Below are positions 8,580-18,832 of a DNA stretch of 19,464 nucleotides, piece after piece. The notes beneath the pieces were generated by a model, which did not search any database, was not told the DNA's origin, and was given only the letters and a program-made list of their open reading frames with translations. Made by a program: the position numbers and the translations under genes. The stretch lies in NCBI GenBank assembly GCA_023853785.1, contig JAJIRX010000245.1, forward strand, positions 1 to 19,464, read 5' to 3'. Source of the DNA: Psilocybe azurescens (lineage: Eukaryota; Basidiomycota; Agaricomycetes; Agaricales; Agrocybaceae). Position 1 is the stretch's first letter, and every line of letters starts with the position of its first letter.

Positions 8580-10657
8580 ATGCCACAATTATTCCACTAT
8601 CTTTCCCTCCAGGGTGTCTTTTGTTGTTCTGGCCGCTACTTTGGCTCTGGGTTTGTCTTATCTGCAATTTGTAACAGTTCTTGCTCATGCTATTTTACTC
8701 AGGCAACCCTAATGACTGGGTGAACGTAGACTACGTGATCTTGCAGGCTGCAGCCCTCAAAAGCAATGAAGGATGCTCATGCCGGCATTATTCAGAGCGC
8801 AGACAATGGGGCTAGCAAAGAGCCTTGGAGTAAGCCAAACAATTAGTTTTGACAATTTTTTGGTCTCAACTAGGTGAAGGTATGGCCAATTCAAACAATG
8901 TGTTACCCCTAGCCAAAATCCACATGACTATTTGAGTGAAGCTCCTAGTGAGCACATCTGTACAAACAGGCTTACCATAACTCTTATGATCTTATTATTT
9001 GCTCCTTTTTAGCCATTGGCCTCAATGCAATTGATGCAATCCGACTGGACGCCCTTACGCAGTTCATACTGGAAACGGCTCGGGCCTCAACAATTCTGAT
9101 AGCACAGGCAATGGACCTGACCTCTTTGCAGACGATTCTTACAGAGATAGCACAGTTTCTCAATTGTGCTGGTTCTTGTAGATAATGATGATCTCACTAC
9201 CACATCAACATCAATCTCAAATATTCAGGCCAATCCCACTGTTGAAGAAGGTACCTCCCTGTGCCGACAAGTGTACCAGCTACAACTGCTATCTTCGAAC
9301 CTCTCATTTCCGAGTCCAAAGACAATATCCCATGCAAGATCTGCTGGACCAGCACAAGCTGCGGCGAAGACGACAAAGCTTCTATCACACCTCCCACCAA
9401 ATCATTAGCCCCAAATGCCAGTACGTATATTCGCTTTTAATCCTCACGGTTCCATTGTTATAATTGATTTATTATCGACTACCTGTAGCTATGTCAGCCA
9501 AGATGGCATAGTTAATCCTGACGTTAGAATGCCGAAAGGACCAGAGGCAGTCAACAACGTTGCTCAGACAGTGCTTTATAACGCAATTGCCTATGCACTA
9601 TAGAGGACTTCGAAACATTCCAAGAGTGTAGTAAATCTTGTGGAAACATTCTTCTTGAATGCAACTACCAAAATGAACACAATGTGGACCTTTAGGCAGA
9701 TCGTCCGTGGACCAGGTGAAAGCAGACGCAGTGGCACATTCACTGGGATTCTCGACCTTCGCGGGATAGTTAAGATAGTGAACGGTATCTCCATCGTCAA
9801 GGCTGCGAAAAGCTCGGTTTGGCCCAAAGATAATGACGAAGCACTCGTGTCTTGGTTTTCTGAATATGTCACTTGGTTGACTAACAGCGACATAGGGAAG
9901 AGGGCTGGTTCTCGTCCTAAGTATGCTTACCTTCGATGCATCCGTTCAACAAACAATCCACTGATAAATCATGCAACGTTTTATACTTCGCAAACTACGT
10001 CTGCAAAGTTTTTCGCTGGAGATCTTGAAGGAGCAGTCGCCGATCTGCAGCAGTTCTGTTCAACAACTTTTCTTGACCAGGTCGCAAAACTGGCGAACAG
10101 CCCTTTGAAGCTGTGCGCACCCGCTCATTTTACTATCGGTGCTTCAACTTAAATGCCCTAATAGTACGTATATTTTGCCTTGCAGTAACAATTGCTGACT
10201 GTTTTTTACTGTCCAAATCAATGCCAAATTGGGTGACCAGATGGGTGTCGACCTCTGGTCGTGTAAGTCAAGATATGGCGCAACAATCCAAATAGCCCTT
10301 GATTTTCTCATGACGACAAACCCTGGAGACGAAGACAAGTCTCATTTGAATCCACACGTCGCTTTCGTTTCTGCGTATACAGCGTTCTTGAAGGATAGAG
10401 AACCAAGCTAACAGTCCAAGCTGCATTGGTATTATGATCAGACTATGGCACTCTCGACTGCTCCTGCATCGAGAAAGAAGTCACGGCCGTTAATCTGGAA
10501 GAGAGAAATCCCACTGTTATTGTCCTTTGTCGATATTCCTGCCTTGGGAAGCACTCCTGATGTCACTATTCCATTTGAATGTCCTGCTGTCTTTCAGGAT
10601 GCGATCGCGGTCAAGATTGACAACGGCATATATGTGACTTGCGACCAGCTGCGATAA
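8580..10657 (+). pseudogene. Decayed secreted alginate-lyase-family protein
   Basis: Fragments in several frames follow the order of fungal alginate lyase (PF05426-type) proteins. They are a signal-peptide core (SFVVLAATLALG, 8617-8650), then NDWVNVDYV, GASKEPWSEG, QNPHDYLSEAP, HWPQCN, a Ser/Thr-rich linker, QDGIVNPDVRMPKGPEAVNN, IVRGPGESRRSGTFTGILD, FFAGDLEGAVADLQQF, GEQPFEAVRTRSFYYR and YGATIQIALDFLMTTNP, ending CDQLR at 10657. Introns are recognisable at 8651-8702, 8830-8873 and 8948-9012. Damage includes TGA at 9032-9034 (where Trp is expected), TAG at 9601-9603 and TAA at 10409-10411. Frame breaks lie near 8770, 8906-8909, 9676-9693 and 10086-10092, and a splice acceptor is lost near 10216. 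The NNHG-type motif reads INHA. Family members are secreted polysaccharide-lyase-like proteins; a working product from this copy is very unlikely. The family call rests on motif memory. The 5' limit is uncertain because the ATG at 8580 is one base out of frame with the signal peptide. Confidence 0.74.
10164..10216 (+). other. Defunct intron of the lyase pseudogene (acceptor AG lost)
   Basis: The donor GTACGT at 10164 follows the codons for NLNALI. Coding resumes at 10217 with ATC AAT GCC AAA TTG GGT GAC. The junction leaves a 53-bp intron, the normal size here, but it ends in AA where AG is required. Confidence 0.62.
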
Positions 10658-10898
10658 TTCTATGATGATAGTCTGTAGCCTACATAAATGATCAAGTTGC
10701 AATTTTCAGATGGGTGTATACTTTGAGAGATAAATAATTGTAACCACGTTGGTTGGCACATGTGTGTGATGCTTACATGATACTGACAATGACAGGAGAG
10801 TGGCCACTGCCTCCCATCAGTCACAAGGTTGCAACAACTCCTTCTCCTTCCTAACCTTTTCATTTCTTTACATATCCTCTGCAATTTATCCTTTTATC
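10658..10898 (+). promoter_or_regulatory. Rab5 promoter / 5' UTR with pyrimidine tract
   Basis: About 240 bp between the pseudogene end and the Rab5 start. A CT-rich stretch at about 10836-10895 lies just before the ATG, a common arrangement around transcription starts of filamentous fungal genes. I name no specific factor site. Confidence 0.5.
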
Positions 10899-11922
10899 AT
10901 GGTGGATACAGCTTCTGGATCAGCGGACAAGTCTGTGCAGGTCAAATTGGTTCTTCTAGGTTAGTCCCATCTGCTCCGACCTTCTCCTTCCAAGTGGAGG
11001 TGACACATTGTTTAATTCTTAACGTATCACGTACTCCAGGTGAAGCTGCTGTGGGCAAATCTTCGGTCGTTCTCCGCTTTGTACGCATATACGCTCTGTT
11101 ATTGCTGCCCACGACGCTCAACCACTTTCATCCCTAGGTTTCCGATGAATTTCAACCGAACAAAGAGCCCACCATCGGCGCTGCATTCCTAACACAGAAA
11201 TGTCGTCTGGAAGACCGAATCTTAAGATATGAGATCTGGGATACAGCAGGTCAAGAGCGATTCCACTCCTTGGCTGTGAGTGGTCGTTGGCATCATACCT
11301 GTATTATATTCATATCCATATTTTTCTTGGGTAGCCTATGTACTATCGCAATGCTCAGGCAGCTGTCGTTGTATACGACGTTACCAAAGCCAGTAGCTTA
11401 GAGAAAGCGAAATCGTGGGTTAAAGAGTTACAACGCCAGGCTAATCCCAATATCGTGATCGCACTGGCCGGAAACAAGGTTGACCTTGTACAGTCCTCTG
11501 CGTCTTCAACCTCCGCAGCATCACCTCCCGAGTCAGAAGATGAAGCTGACGATGCAACTGCGACGCCTGGAGAAACCACAGGGACAGGCAGTGGAGAACC
11601 TGAAAGTTTGCGTCAGGTTCCTCGCGAAGAGGCCCAGGCATATGCCACAGAGGCAGGCTTACTATTCTTCGAGACCAGCGCTAAGACCGGCGAAGGTATC
11701 GTCGACATTTTCACTGAAATTGGTAGGTACCAGTGTTATTCTATGTATTACTTACTGACTTTTTATATAGCCAAGAAAATCCCCATTGAGCATATATTGG
11801 CTGCCACTCGCGGCAACGGAGGACGCCCAGGTGCAAGCGGCAGTCGAACAGAAGGTACACGGCAGCCAGGTGTAAACCTCGAAGAAGATCCGGCGAAGGC
11901 AAAGGATGCTTGCAACTGTTAA
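10899..11922 (+). CDS. Rab5-type small GTPase (early endosome, Vps21/Ypt51 orthologue)
   Basis: Controls early-endosome fusion and vacuolar protein sorting, switching between GDP and GTP forms on the endosome surface. Exons: 10899-10959, 11040-11080, 11138-11275, 11335-11722, 11771-11922, giving 259 aa without any frame break. The P-loop GEAAVGKS is at 21-28, the Rab5 switch [10 protein letters not shown] at 46-54, WDTAGQE at 68-74, [13 protein letters not shown] at 83-95, NKVD at 127-130 and ETSAK at 193-197. The C-terminus CNC fits double geranylgeranylation. An acidic Ser/Thr-rich insert of about 40 residues (133-172) follows NKVD; animal Rab5 is much shorter here. The last intron (48 bp) is a multiple of three and has no in-frame stop, so its retention would add 16 residues. 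The gene converges with the arrestin-like gene downstream. Family and subfamily are firm. Confidence 0.95.
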
Positions 11923-12138
11923 AGCATGTTCGACCCCCTGCTTCAACATTCGACGGCCGTCGATTTACCTTATGATTTTTATGTCTTCCTATGCTGCTTT
12001 CTCCACAGACCATTTCCTAGCACCGTATCCATTTGTAATACTTTTTTTTTAAATATATCACTTAGAATTATGGATAGTCTTTCAAAACTTGAGGATGGTA
12101 CATGATACATTGTCTATAAACATTTATCAAGGGAGTGA
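11923..12138. other. Convergent 3' region (Rab5 / arrestin-like)
   Basis: About 215 bp between two convergent stop codons. A T-rich stretch near 12040-12060 and A/T-rich sequence to 12125 suit 3' UTRs and polyadenylation for both genes. No gene seen. Confidence 0.55.
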
Positions 12139-14192
12139 TTAGTCGGCGTATGGAGGAGGTCTCATTACTTGGTCATTTTCACCTACACGATGGCTTTCCG
12201 CGTTCAGATAAGGTGGAGGGGCATGCCCATGGGATGCTTGCGTTTCACGAGGGGGCAATGTGGGAGTCGAAGCTTGTAATCTCAACGGTGGATCGCCTTG
12301 ATGATAGGAAGTGTTTAATGGAGACGACGCCCGACTGGGAGACGTTTGATGGACTATACCAGGTGATCTGAATTCAGAGTCGATAGATGGAGGCGGATCA
12401 GATGGATCATCCATGGCGGGAGGTGGAGGTGGAGGTGGATTCTCTTCGGCGTGTACCGTTTCCTCTATCTGATCAAGAACTATGCCCAGCGCCTCAATGG
12501 CCACATGTCCTGGTTGATCAGTCAGGGCGGTCAGATCTGTGTCTCTGGAAGCCATTTCCAAGGTTGGCGGAGGCGTCGACGACCTTTGCATGTCATCTGT
12601 ATGTCCATCAAATTGTTGATCTGACGAAAAACCAAAAATTGTTCCTTCACCCGGGATGGCGCGAAGCAGCGGGACATCACTCAGAGTAGCATTTGAATCT
12701 GGAAGGATGATTTCACTCTCTGACTCTTGAAACGTTGGCAAACGAGAAGATGAAGAAGCTTCAAAGGACGATACAAAAAAGGAGGTGGTGCATCACGCTC
12801 CTCGAACGGAGGGGCGCTCCAGAAGAGTGCATACTAGGACCGGCCTCCCCTTCTGAGTAATGAGGAATAGACGGATCGCTTTCTTCCTCTCGTACGGTTC
12901 TCGCGGGCGGGCGGTCATGCTTCTTTTGGTAAGCTTCATCCAATGATTGCGATACCTCTGGAAGGGGTGCGGGTGGTGCGAGGATGGTCACAGGGATTTG
13001 TAGAGTAGATATTCGTTCTGTCTGATTTGATGTATCGACAAAAGACACGTGGACCTTAATGTGGAATAAAACCGAGTGCAAGAGTGTTGTCTGAGTTACG
13101 AGAGGGCATTCCGTATCGCTATCCATGCGGCCCAGATTGGTTTGCGAATCTGAAGGAGTGACAGAGGAATTCTGGTGCAACACAAACCGCAACTGAATGG
13201 GACGAGAGGAGTGAAAGCGGCAAGACGCGCCAGAGCGCGCGATTACAACTCTATATGACGAACCTAGAAATAGCGGAGAAAGAGACGTTTTGGAAGAAGA
13301 AGCAAGGGGCTGATGTTGTTCGCGAGCATCGCCTGGATTCAGAAACGACGAACTTCCCTGCTGTTGATCTAGATCTTCCACTGCGGTTTCGGTGTCTGTG
13401 TCTGGGTCGTCCTCATTGAAATGTTCCCGTTTGACTTTGACGACTCGGACGAGTTCAGCACGAACGTTTCGGAGCCTCAAACCTTTGTCGACAACAGTCT
13501 CTCTGGTCGGAGGCGGTACAGTTACATAGAGTGGGATCGCCTCTCCCGATGTAAATGTGTCGCGAGGAAGTTGCACTTCAACGCGCGTAGGATCTTCGAG
13601 AGCATGTCCTTCCGGCGAGGAATATAACGCAGAACTATGCGAAGAGTACCGACGGGTATGAACAGTAAGACCTTTGGTAAGAATCGAGGAACGTCCGTCC
13701 AGGGGTGCAAAGATGCAGTCAAGGTATGTCCGAGAAATGAATGCGGTGTTTGGATCGACTGCGGTGTGTCTGGCGACAGTGGTATTGCGAATGGTATAGA
13801 CGATGGAAAGGAAAGATGTGGACTAGCCAGCTTTGAATACAATTCAATTTCCGTGGTTGAGAGTTCGATTTCATTCTGATATGCACTTTCAAAGGAACGC
13901 AGGGAGATGGTACTTCGAAAAGCAAATGAAATTGAGCGCTGAAGATTACTCGGGGGTCAATCAACTCACACACGTCCCCAATGATTAGTATCAACACCTT
14001 TCAGTTGTAGTTCTCCTTCAATTGCTGCATGCTCCCCTTCGGCTCCCAAAAGCCTTTCTGGAAGTTGACAGCATCTGCTGTTGGAATTATAAGGATCTGG
14101 GGTTCTGACAACATGTCATATCGAATTTGAGAATCGACAGAATCCACTGGATCTTGTTGGGTATAAATTGGTGGTGGGATGTGCTCTGACAT
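12139..14192 (-). CDS. Arrestin-like (alpha-arrestin) adaptor with two C-terminal PPPY motifs
   Basis: Arrestin-related proteins recruit Rsp5/NEDD4-type ubiquitin ligases to membrane cargo. Exons 14192-13970 and 13912-12139 are split by a 57-bp intron with an ideal GTGAGT donor, giving about 666 aa. The arrestin N-fold shows as EGEHAAIEGELQLKG, then WGRVTISLRSFESAYQNEIE. The C-fold shows as VQLPRDTFTSGEAIPLYVTV, then SVLFHIKVHVSFVDTSNQTE and LQIPVTILAPPAPLPE. The tail is proline-rich with a PPPFEERDAPPPFF-like patch and a run of seven prolines. It ends with APPPYLNAE and MRPPPYAD, two PPxY ligands for WW domains. Four frame breaks lie at 14048-14051, 13702-13705, 12811-12814 and 12775-12780, each mended by one extra base in the run. 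No stop codon interrupts the mended frame, so I treat the gene as functional with sequence errors. Confidence 0.82.
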
Positions 14193-14434
14193 GGTACGTG
14201 TTGACTATAAAAATCTTGCCTTGAATTTTAAGAATATATGAGCAAGAGACAGTGTAAGATGACCGTTTCTTACAAACCGCCGATGAACCTTCAATAATTC
14301 ATTTCAGATTAACAGTCCGTCACGTGTTGAATACAAAAAGCTTTCTTGTATCGAAAAAGTAAATAAATTGGGGTACAAAAGGTTACAACAGACATAAAGT
14401 ACACCATAAGATCCGTTCTCTGAAGCAGTATGTT
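14193..14434. other. Region between the arrestin-like start and the SWI1 stop
   Basis: About 240 bp between tandem minus-strand genes. It must hold the SWI1 3' UTR and not the arrestin 3' end: SWI1 is transcribed leftward and stops at 14435, and the arrestin gene starts at 14192 in the same direction. It therefore also carries the arrestin promoter. No separate gene or strong motif seen. Confidence 0.5.
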
Positions 14435-17400
14435 TTACTGGTATTCCACTCGGACCATACTTTCCAATTCACTGAAAAACACATCGTCTGAGAGTACGTC
14501 TCGCGTCATCAGCATCTCCCAAGCCATATCCCGATTAGCGCCCAGGATTCCAGTCCCTTTCTCCATGCCCGCATCATTGCCATCTGAAAAACCCATACCA
14601 AACGTTAGAGCTGGCATCGTCGGTTCCGATGTATCCGCCAATTCCTCCGATTTATCCAATAATTTCATTGTCTCTATTGCACGGCGTGGCGAAGATATGA
14701 AGGGGTACGACCGTCAGTTGGGAAACTTAAAACTTGTTGAGCAAGTCGAAGCATAACATTTTTGAATCCTAGAGCCCGGTCTGATTTGATTTTCTGCCTT
14801 AGTTCGTAAGGCGAGAGGAATACCACGGAATATATAGCCATCACGTTTTTTCTCAATGAAAGACATCCATGGCTCCGATCGTTGCATGAGAAGGAAGTCG
14901 GCGTCGATGATAGGAAGCCGGTGGACTAGACTGGTAAGAAGAACCCAGAGATCTGATAATGGTATGGCCTTGCCGAGTATTTGTCGATTAGAATCTGGGT
15001 GACTAAATCGGGTGAATACATCCAGAGCAGTATCGGCAAGTATCGACGGTCGACGATTAGGATTAGGTGGGAGACCTGCTACCTGCACACTTGCCAACGG
15101 GGGCACGGAATCGTTGGGGTCCACAAGATAGGAGGCAAAGAGCTTGAAAGCGCGCCTTGCTATTCGAAGGGTAACCGGAGACGTGTTGTTAGAGAGGTTG
15201 ACGTGGATAGAAACATTCGTGAATATAGTCATGGTATCTTTGCGAATTGTTATCAGATCCGATAGCGAAAGGTTTTTTGGAAGCAGGGGAGGGGGATTTC
15301 CAAAGACCATGCACACGCGCAGCACCATGTCTAAGAGCCTCGGAAAATCTGCGATGAATGGCGCATTGTCGGTGAGATTGGACATATTACGAATGATGCC
15401 AATAATGGTGATTATTATATCGCCTGGACGCTGTAACCCTACATTAGCATCTTGTGAGCTTTGATGCTTTTCGAGTGACGCAAACGGTCGAGACTGAGTA
15501 TCCTGAACGAGGGCTACTAGTTCTCGATTCGTGGCAATCTGAGTATCGGTCATTTCTGAAAAAGAGTCTTTTTCGGCTTCTCCGAAGGCTAGTTCCTCCA
15601 GTAAGTCTAGGGTATCGTCCAACAGATCCGGGCATTTATGTAAAGGAAACCCGGAACCGGGAGTATTGCCGCGCATTGTCGATAGAACGGCCAGTGTTGT
15701 CAGAGCGTACGACAATTCTATCGAAAGACGTGACCGTATAGACATGCATAAACATTCGATGTCGACAATACCCCAGTCATTTATTTCGCGTATGTTTCTC
15801 CTGGAAATGATATTGTTCCATTCAGCATCGAAGTTGTACAAGTCTCGCCCTCCGTAGCTCTGGACTTCTCGTGCTAGCGGGACATATTCAATCTTGCGTC
15901 GTGATGGTTGTTGACGAGGACCAAGGGATGCGTTCAAATTGGAAGGAGGCTGCGAGGCTTGTCGGCCTTGCAGGTTGTTGACTTGGTCTGGGGTCATCGA
16001 CATCAGTGCCTGTGGATAGGAGGGATCGGTTAAATCTAGGGAATATACACATCTTATACAACACAACACCTACAGTATTGCCTTCTGGGGATCTATAATA
16101 ACAGCCGTGAGAACAGGGGGTTAAAGGAGAGATAAGCTACGAACCAGTCTTTTGTCTGACCCTTTTCATGTCCCTATCTTCTTGGTCATGTTTCCGCTTT
16201 ATGCCTTGGATATCTTGGTCCAAGAGGTTTGAGTCAATGGAGGGCACAAGAGGGTCGATTTCTGAAGACCCCAAAGAAATACTAGACTCCGGAGCCGATA
16301 TTTGGTGAGGATTTTGAGAAGAGGTTGGTCTATTTTGAGGGTGCATCTGGGGGTATTGTGCCATACCATTCGACGGGGTATAGTTTGGCCCATGAGGCCA
16401 TTTGCATTGTTAGAACGTATTCCAGATTGTTGCATGTTTGTCATTCCTGTTACAGGGCGTCCAAGACCGGAAGAAGGGGAAATTGCTTATTGGGCATAGG
16501 CCCTGGTCGTTGACCTGGTAGTACTTTCTTCGCTTGTTCGTTAAGATTCGTCCTGTAGTACTCTTCAAAGGGATGCAGAATGGCCATATAGTACTGAGAG
16601 AGCATCACGGCCACTAACGTTGAATTATTGGCTTGCATCTCTGGGAAGTGTTCTGGTAAATCGAAAGCGGAAAGGAATTTAGGCCACAGATTAGCACTGG
16701 TAACCTGGTTGACATTGTTAAGAAGCGGAAACTAGATTAAGGCAGAGAAATGACATACCGCATTCCCTCCACCATTCTGAAACACCAAGCCCCAGAGTTT
16801 CCAAAGGTCAACGTCCTTGCCAGCAAGTCGGAAAGAGCCGACCTCTGCAGAGGGTTCAATGATAGAATAGGGCGAATTGGTGGGGTCGTAGTTGGGGACT
16901 TGGACGCCAGTTAGGGATGGGGAAGAGGGTATTGCGCTTGGACATAATACTTGCAATGCCTTGAAGAAATGCATGCTGACGGGTTTTCACAACGTTTGTG
17001 GGGTTGCGCAATGGGTCCGGATGTGACATGGAAGATTCGAGGAAAGAGGCGCCAGTAGCCGAGTTTGGTGTTTGATTATTTGGCATCTGGAAATTCGCAT
17101 GTCTGTTGGCAGAGAGGTCTGCAGTGTAGCTGTGAGAGTTGATTCCTCCGAGGTATGGCCCCGAACTTGTTCCGGCGGATGGAGGAAGAAAAGAGGGGGC
17201 GATTCGAGTATTCTGAGCTATTCTTGCTTGACTAGCAGCATTTAGAGCTGCCATTTGCTTGGCAACTTGGGGAGAATCGAGGATGAAGGATGCAGAGTCC
17301 ATGTTGGATGCTGGAGACTGACCGAAGGACTGGAAACCGATTTGCTGGTTCGACTGTTGGGAGCGCCCTTGCTGAGAGGCATTCTGGGGACTATAGACCA

Positions 17401-17448
17401 AGGTCAGTGTGTAATAAGCGTACAAGGGGACACATTCTCTTACACCAT
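14435..17448 (-). CDS. SWI1: SWI1-type ARID subunit of the SWI/SNF chromatin remodeller
   Basis: DNA-binding ARID subunit of SWI/SNF (BAF250/ARID1 counterpart), nuclear. Exons: 17448-17444, 17390-16759, 16704-16145, 16084-16074, 16009-14435, giving about 927 aa. The N-terminus is Gln/Ser/Pro-rich and disordered. The ARID shows as VVKTRQHAFLQGIASIMSKRN, then LAGKDVDLWKLWGLVFQNGGG, NLWPKFLSAFDLPEHFPE and VAVMLSQYYMAILHPFEEYY. A basic patch IKRKHDQEDRDMKRVRQK follows, then a helical C-terminal domain (YGGRDLYNFDAEWNNIIS; LVHRLPIIDADFLLMQ; FKNVMLRLAQQVLSF) like the BAF250 C-terminal region. It ends at 14435. Frame breaks lie at 16927-16929, 16467-16468, 16375-16378, 14797-14798 and 14702-14705. 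The first coding exon is only ATG GT, chosen because it has a GTAAGA donor and keeps the phase; a start further upstream is possible. ARID identity is firm; the SWI1 name follows from ARID plus the C-terminal domain. Confidence 0.85.
16074..16084 (-). other. Eleven-nucleotide microexon of SWI1
   Basis: It lies between a 60-bp intron (16144-16085, GTTCGT...CCCCAG) and a 64-bp intron (16073-16010, GTAGGT...CCACAG). It joins RQKT to ALMSMTPDQ through E-G-N-T in the correct phase. Joining the outer exons directly does not keep the frame. Confidence 0.65.
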
Positions 17449-17766
17449 GCTCGACCAGAGTAATCGCGACACTGAGCCCTGACGGCAAACCAACTTTGTT
17501 ATTACAAACACTCAACAATCCCATCACGTTCAATCACTATTTCCATGCATTTTCACACCTCGTCTATTTCTACAACTCAACTTACAGACCCATCTCACAC
17601 TATCCATCTCACAGATATACACATATTAATCCCTGCCCTAGGATAAATGCTCAGCGCCAGACCTGTTCGGCCGCTCAGTGTGAAATTCCGAATTCGAATG
17701 CGTGGCAGCTCAGGCATCACAGGTCACATTGTGATTTAGCGTGACTTCTTTTTTCGATAAAAACTC
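17449..17766. promoter_or_regulatory. Divergent promoter region of SWI1 and the DUF1764 gene
   Basis: About 318 bp between the two start codons. The middle (about 17540-17640) is rich in C, T and A with few G. A near-palindrome, ATTCCGAATTCGAAT, sits at 17685-17699. No TATA or CCAAT box stands out. Confidence 0.5.
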
Positions 17767-18411
17767 ATGTCTGAAATCGACGACATCTTTGCCTCGAAAG
17801 CAAAGCACAAGGACCTCCCTCTCCCTTCCCCTCCCTCTCTTCTTCCTTTTTCAAAGTCCTCCTTAAAGAAAGTCAAGAAGAAGAAGAAAAGAAAATCTTC
17901 TGCTGAAGATGATCCCCCTCAAAAGGACACCGATTCGTCGGATCCCATAACTGCCTCCACCTCAAAAAAACGCCCAGCCCCGGAGACGGTCGTTGATACA
18001 TCTGATCGCCTTACAGCTCCCATAAAGCGCCACAAGGTTTACTAACCAAGGGCGAGGATAAAGCACCTAAGCCCAGCAAATCCGATAAAAAAGGTCTTGA
18101 TGAGTTCAAGGATTCCAGAGGGACAGGTGATCGTGAGTTTCTTCCTCTTTTATCTCCCAGGACTTCATGTATTAAATTTACGCAAGGCCGTACAACGGAA
18201 GAAGGTTGGCTTGTATATAAAGAAGATGAACTCGGTATTGGTGACGAAGGTGGTGGTGAGCTGCCGTGCGTCCGCCATATCTCACTTTCCATAGTAACTT
18301 TATACCAGACACTCCGCTATGTCCCTTTGACTGCGATTGTTGTAAGTTTTGTATTCTAAAGCCTGATTTCAGTAGCTCGTTCTAATTTTATTCTGCGTTC
18401 CAGGTTTTTAA
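17767..18411 (+). CDS. DUF1764 family protein (small, basic, conserved eukaryotic protein)
   Basis: Conserved eukaryotic family without an assigned function. Exons: 17767-18132, 18187-18255, 18309-18341, 18404-18411, giving about 158 aa. It starts MSEIDDIFASK, a typical family start. A poly-basic stretch KKVKKKKKRKS near residues 35-45 looks like a nuclear or nucleolar signal, and the middle is charged and disordered. The conserved C-terminal block runs across three introns: DEFKDSRGTGDR, RTTEEGWLVYKEDELGIG, DEGGDTPLCPFDCDCCF. The last coding exon is 8 nt (end of Cys, Phe, stop). There is one frame break at the T run 18038-18040; one added T gives KVLLTKGEDK. The first intron ends in AAG and the others in CAG. 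The Cys-rich end could bind metal; that is inference. Confidence 0.85.
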
Positions 18412-18832
18412 TATCATAACGTTTTACGTGTCACAATATACACAATTCATTGCTAGTCCTTCACGCAAGCACTTTCCTACTCGCACGGCTCTTTCGAAGC
18501 CTCTCTCATCGATCCTCACGATTTGAAGAGGTCAATTTGTAGCCAACATTAAACATTCCTAGCAGGCAACTTTTCAGAGAATTTATGTTTGGAGAAGCCT
18601 GATGAGAGCAATTTTCTTCGAGGATGACATTTTCTTCAACTCTTTTTCAAATCAAATAGTGGTGTCTGTATCCATATTATATATACACACCCTTATCTTT
18701 CACCAAAATAATTATACCGCATCTGTTTCAATAGCCCTACTCTTGCCTATTTCACTACGCATATCATATCAAAATAGAGAGCAAAGCAACGTCAATTTTA
18801 CGAACAAGTGAAATAAAACTTGAATGTTCATT
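18412..18832. other. Convergent 3' intergenic region (DUF1764 / cyclin H)
   Basis: About 420 bp between convergent stop codons. AT-rich, with TATATATAC at 18679-18687 and several A/T runs, fitting two 3' UTRs. Open frames here are short and resemble nothing I know. Confidence 0.55.

Noticed and set aside
8508..8723. A separate small gene at 8508-8723
   Set aside because: The hydrophobic stretch in another frame joins, through a 52-bp intron, to NDWVNVDYV and is the signal peptide of the lyase remnant.
9166..9463. Independent small proteins in the 9166-9463 open frames
   Set aside because: They fall in the Ser/Thr-rich linker region of the lyase remnant and lack conserved features of their own.
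12139..13576. Long plus-strand open frames lying over the arrestin-like and SWI1 genes
   Set aside because: They are low-complexity shadows of the minus-strand coding sequence, with no recognisable domains.
17685..17699. A heat-shock element at ATTCCGAATTCGAAT
   Set aside because: The TTC and GAA units do not have the two-base spacing a heat-shock element needs; a chance near-palindrome is simpler.
18602..18811. A small plus-strand gene at 18602-18811
   Set aside because: AT-rich, no conserved motif, and lies in a convergent 3' UTR region.
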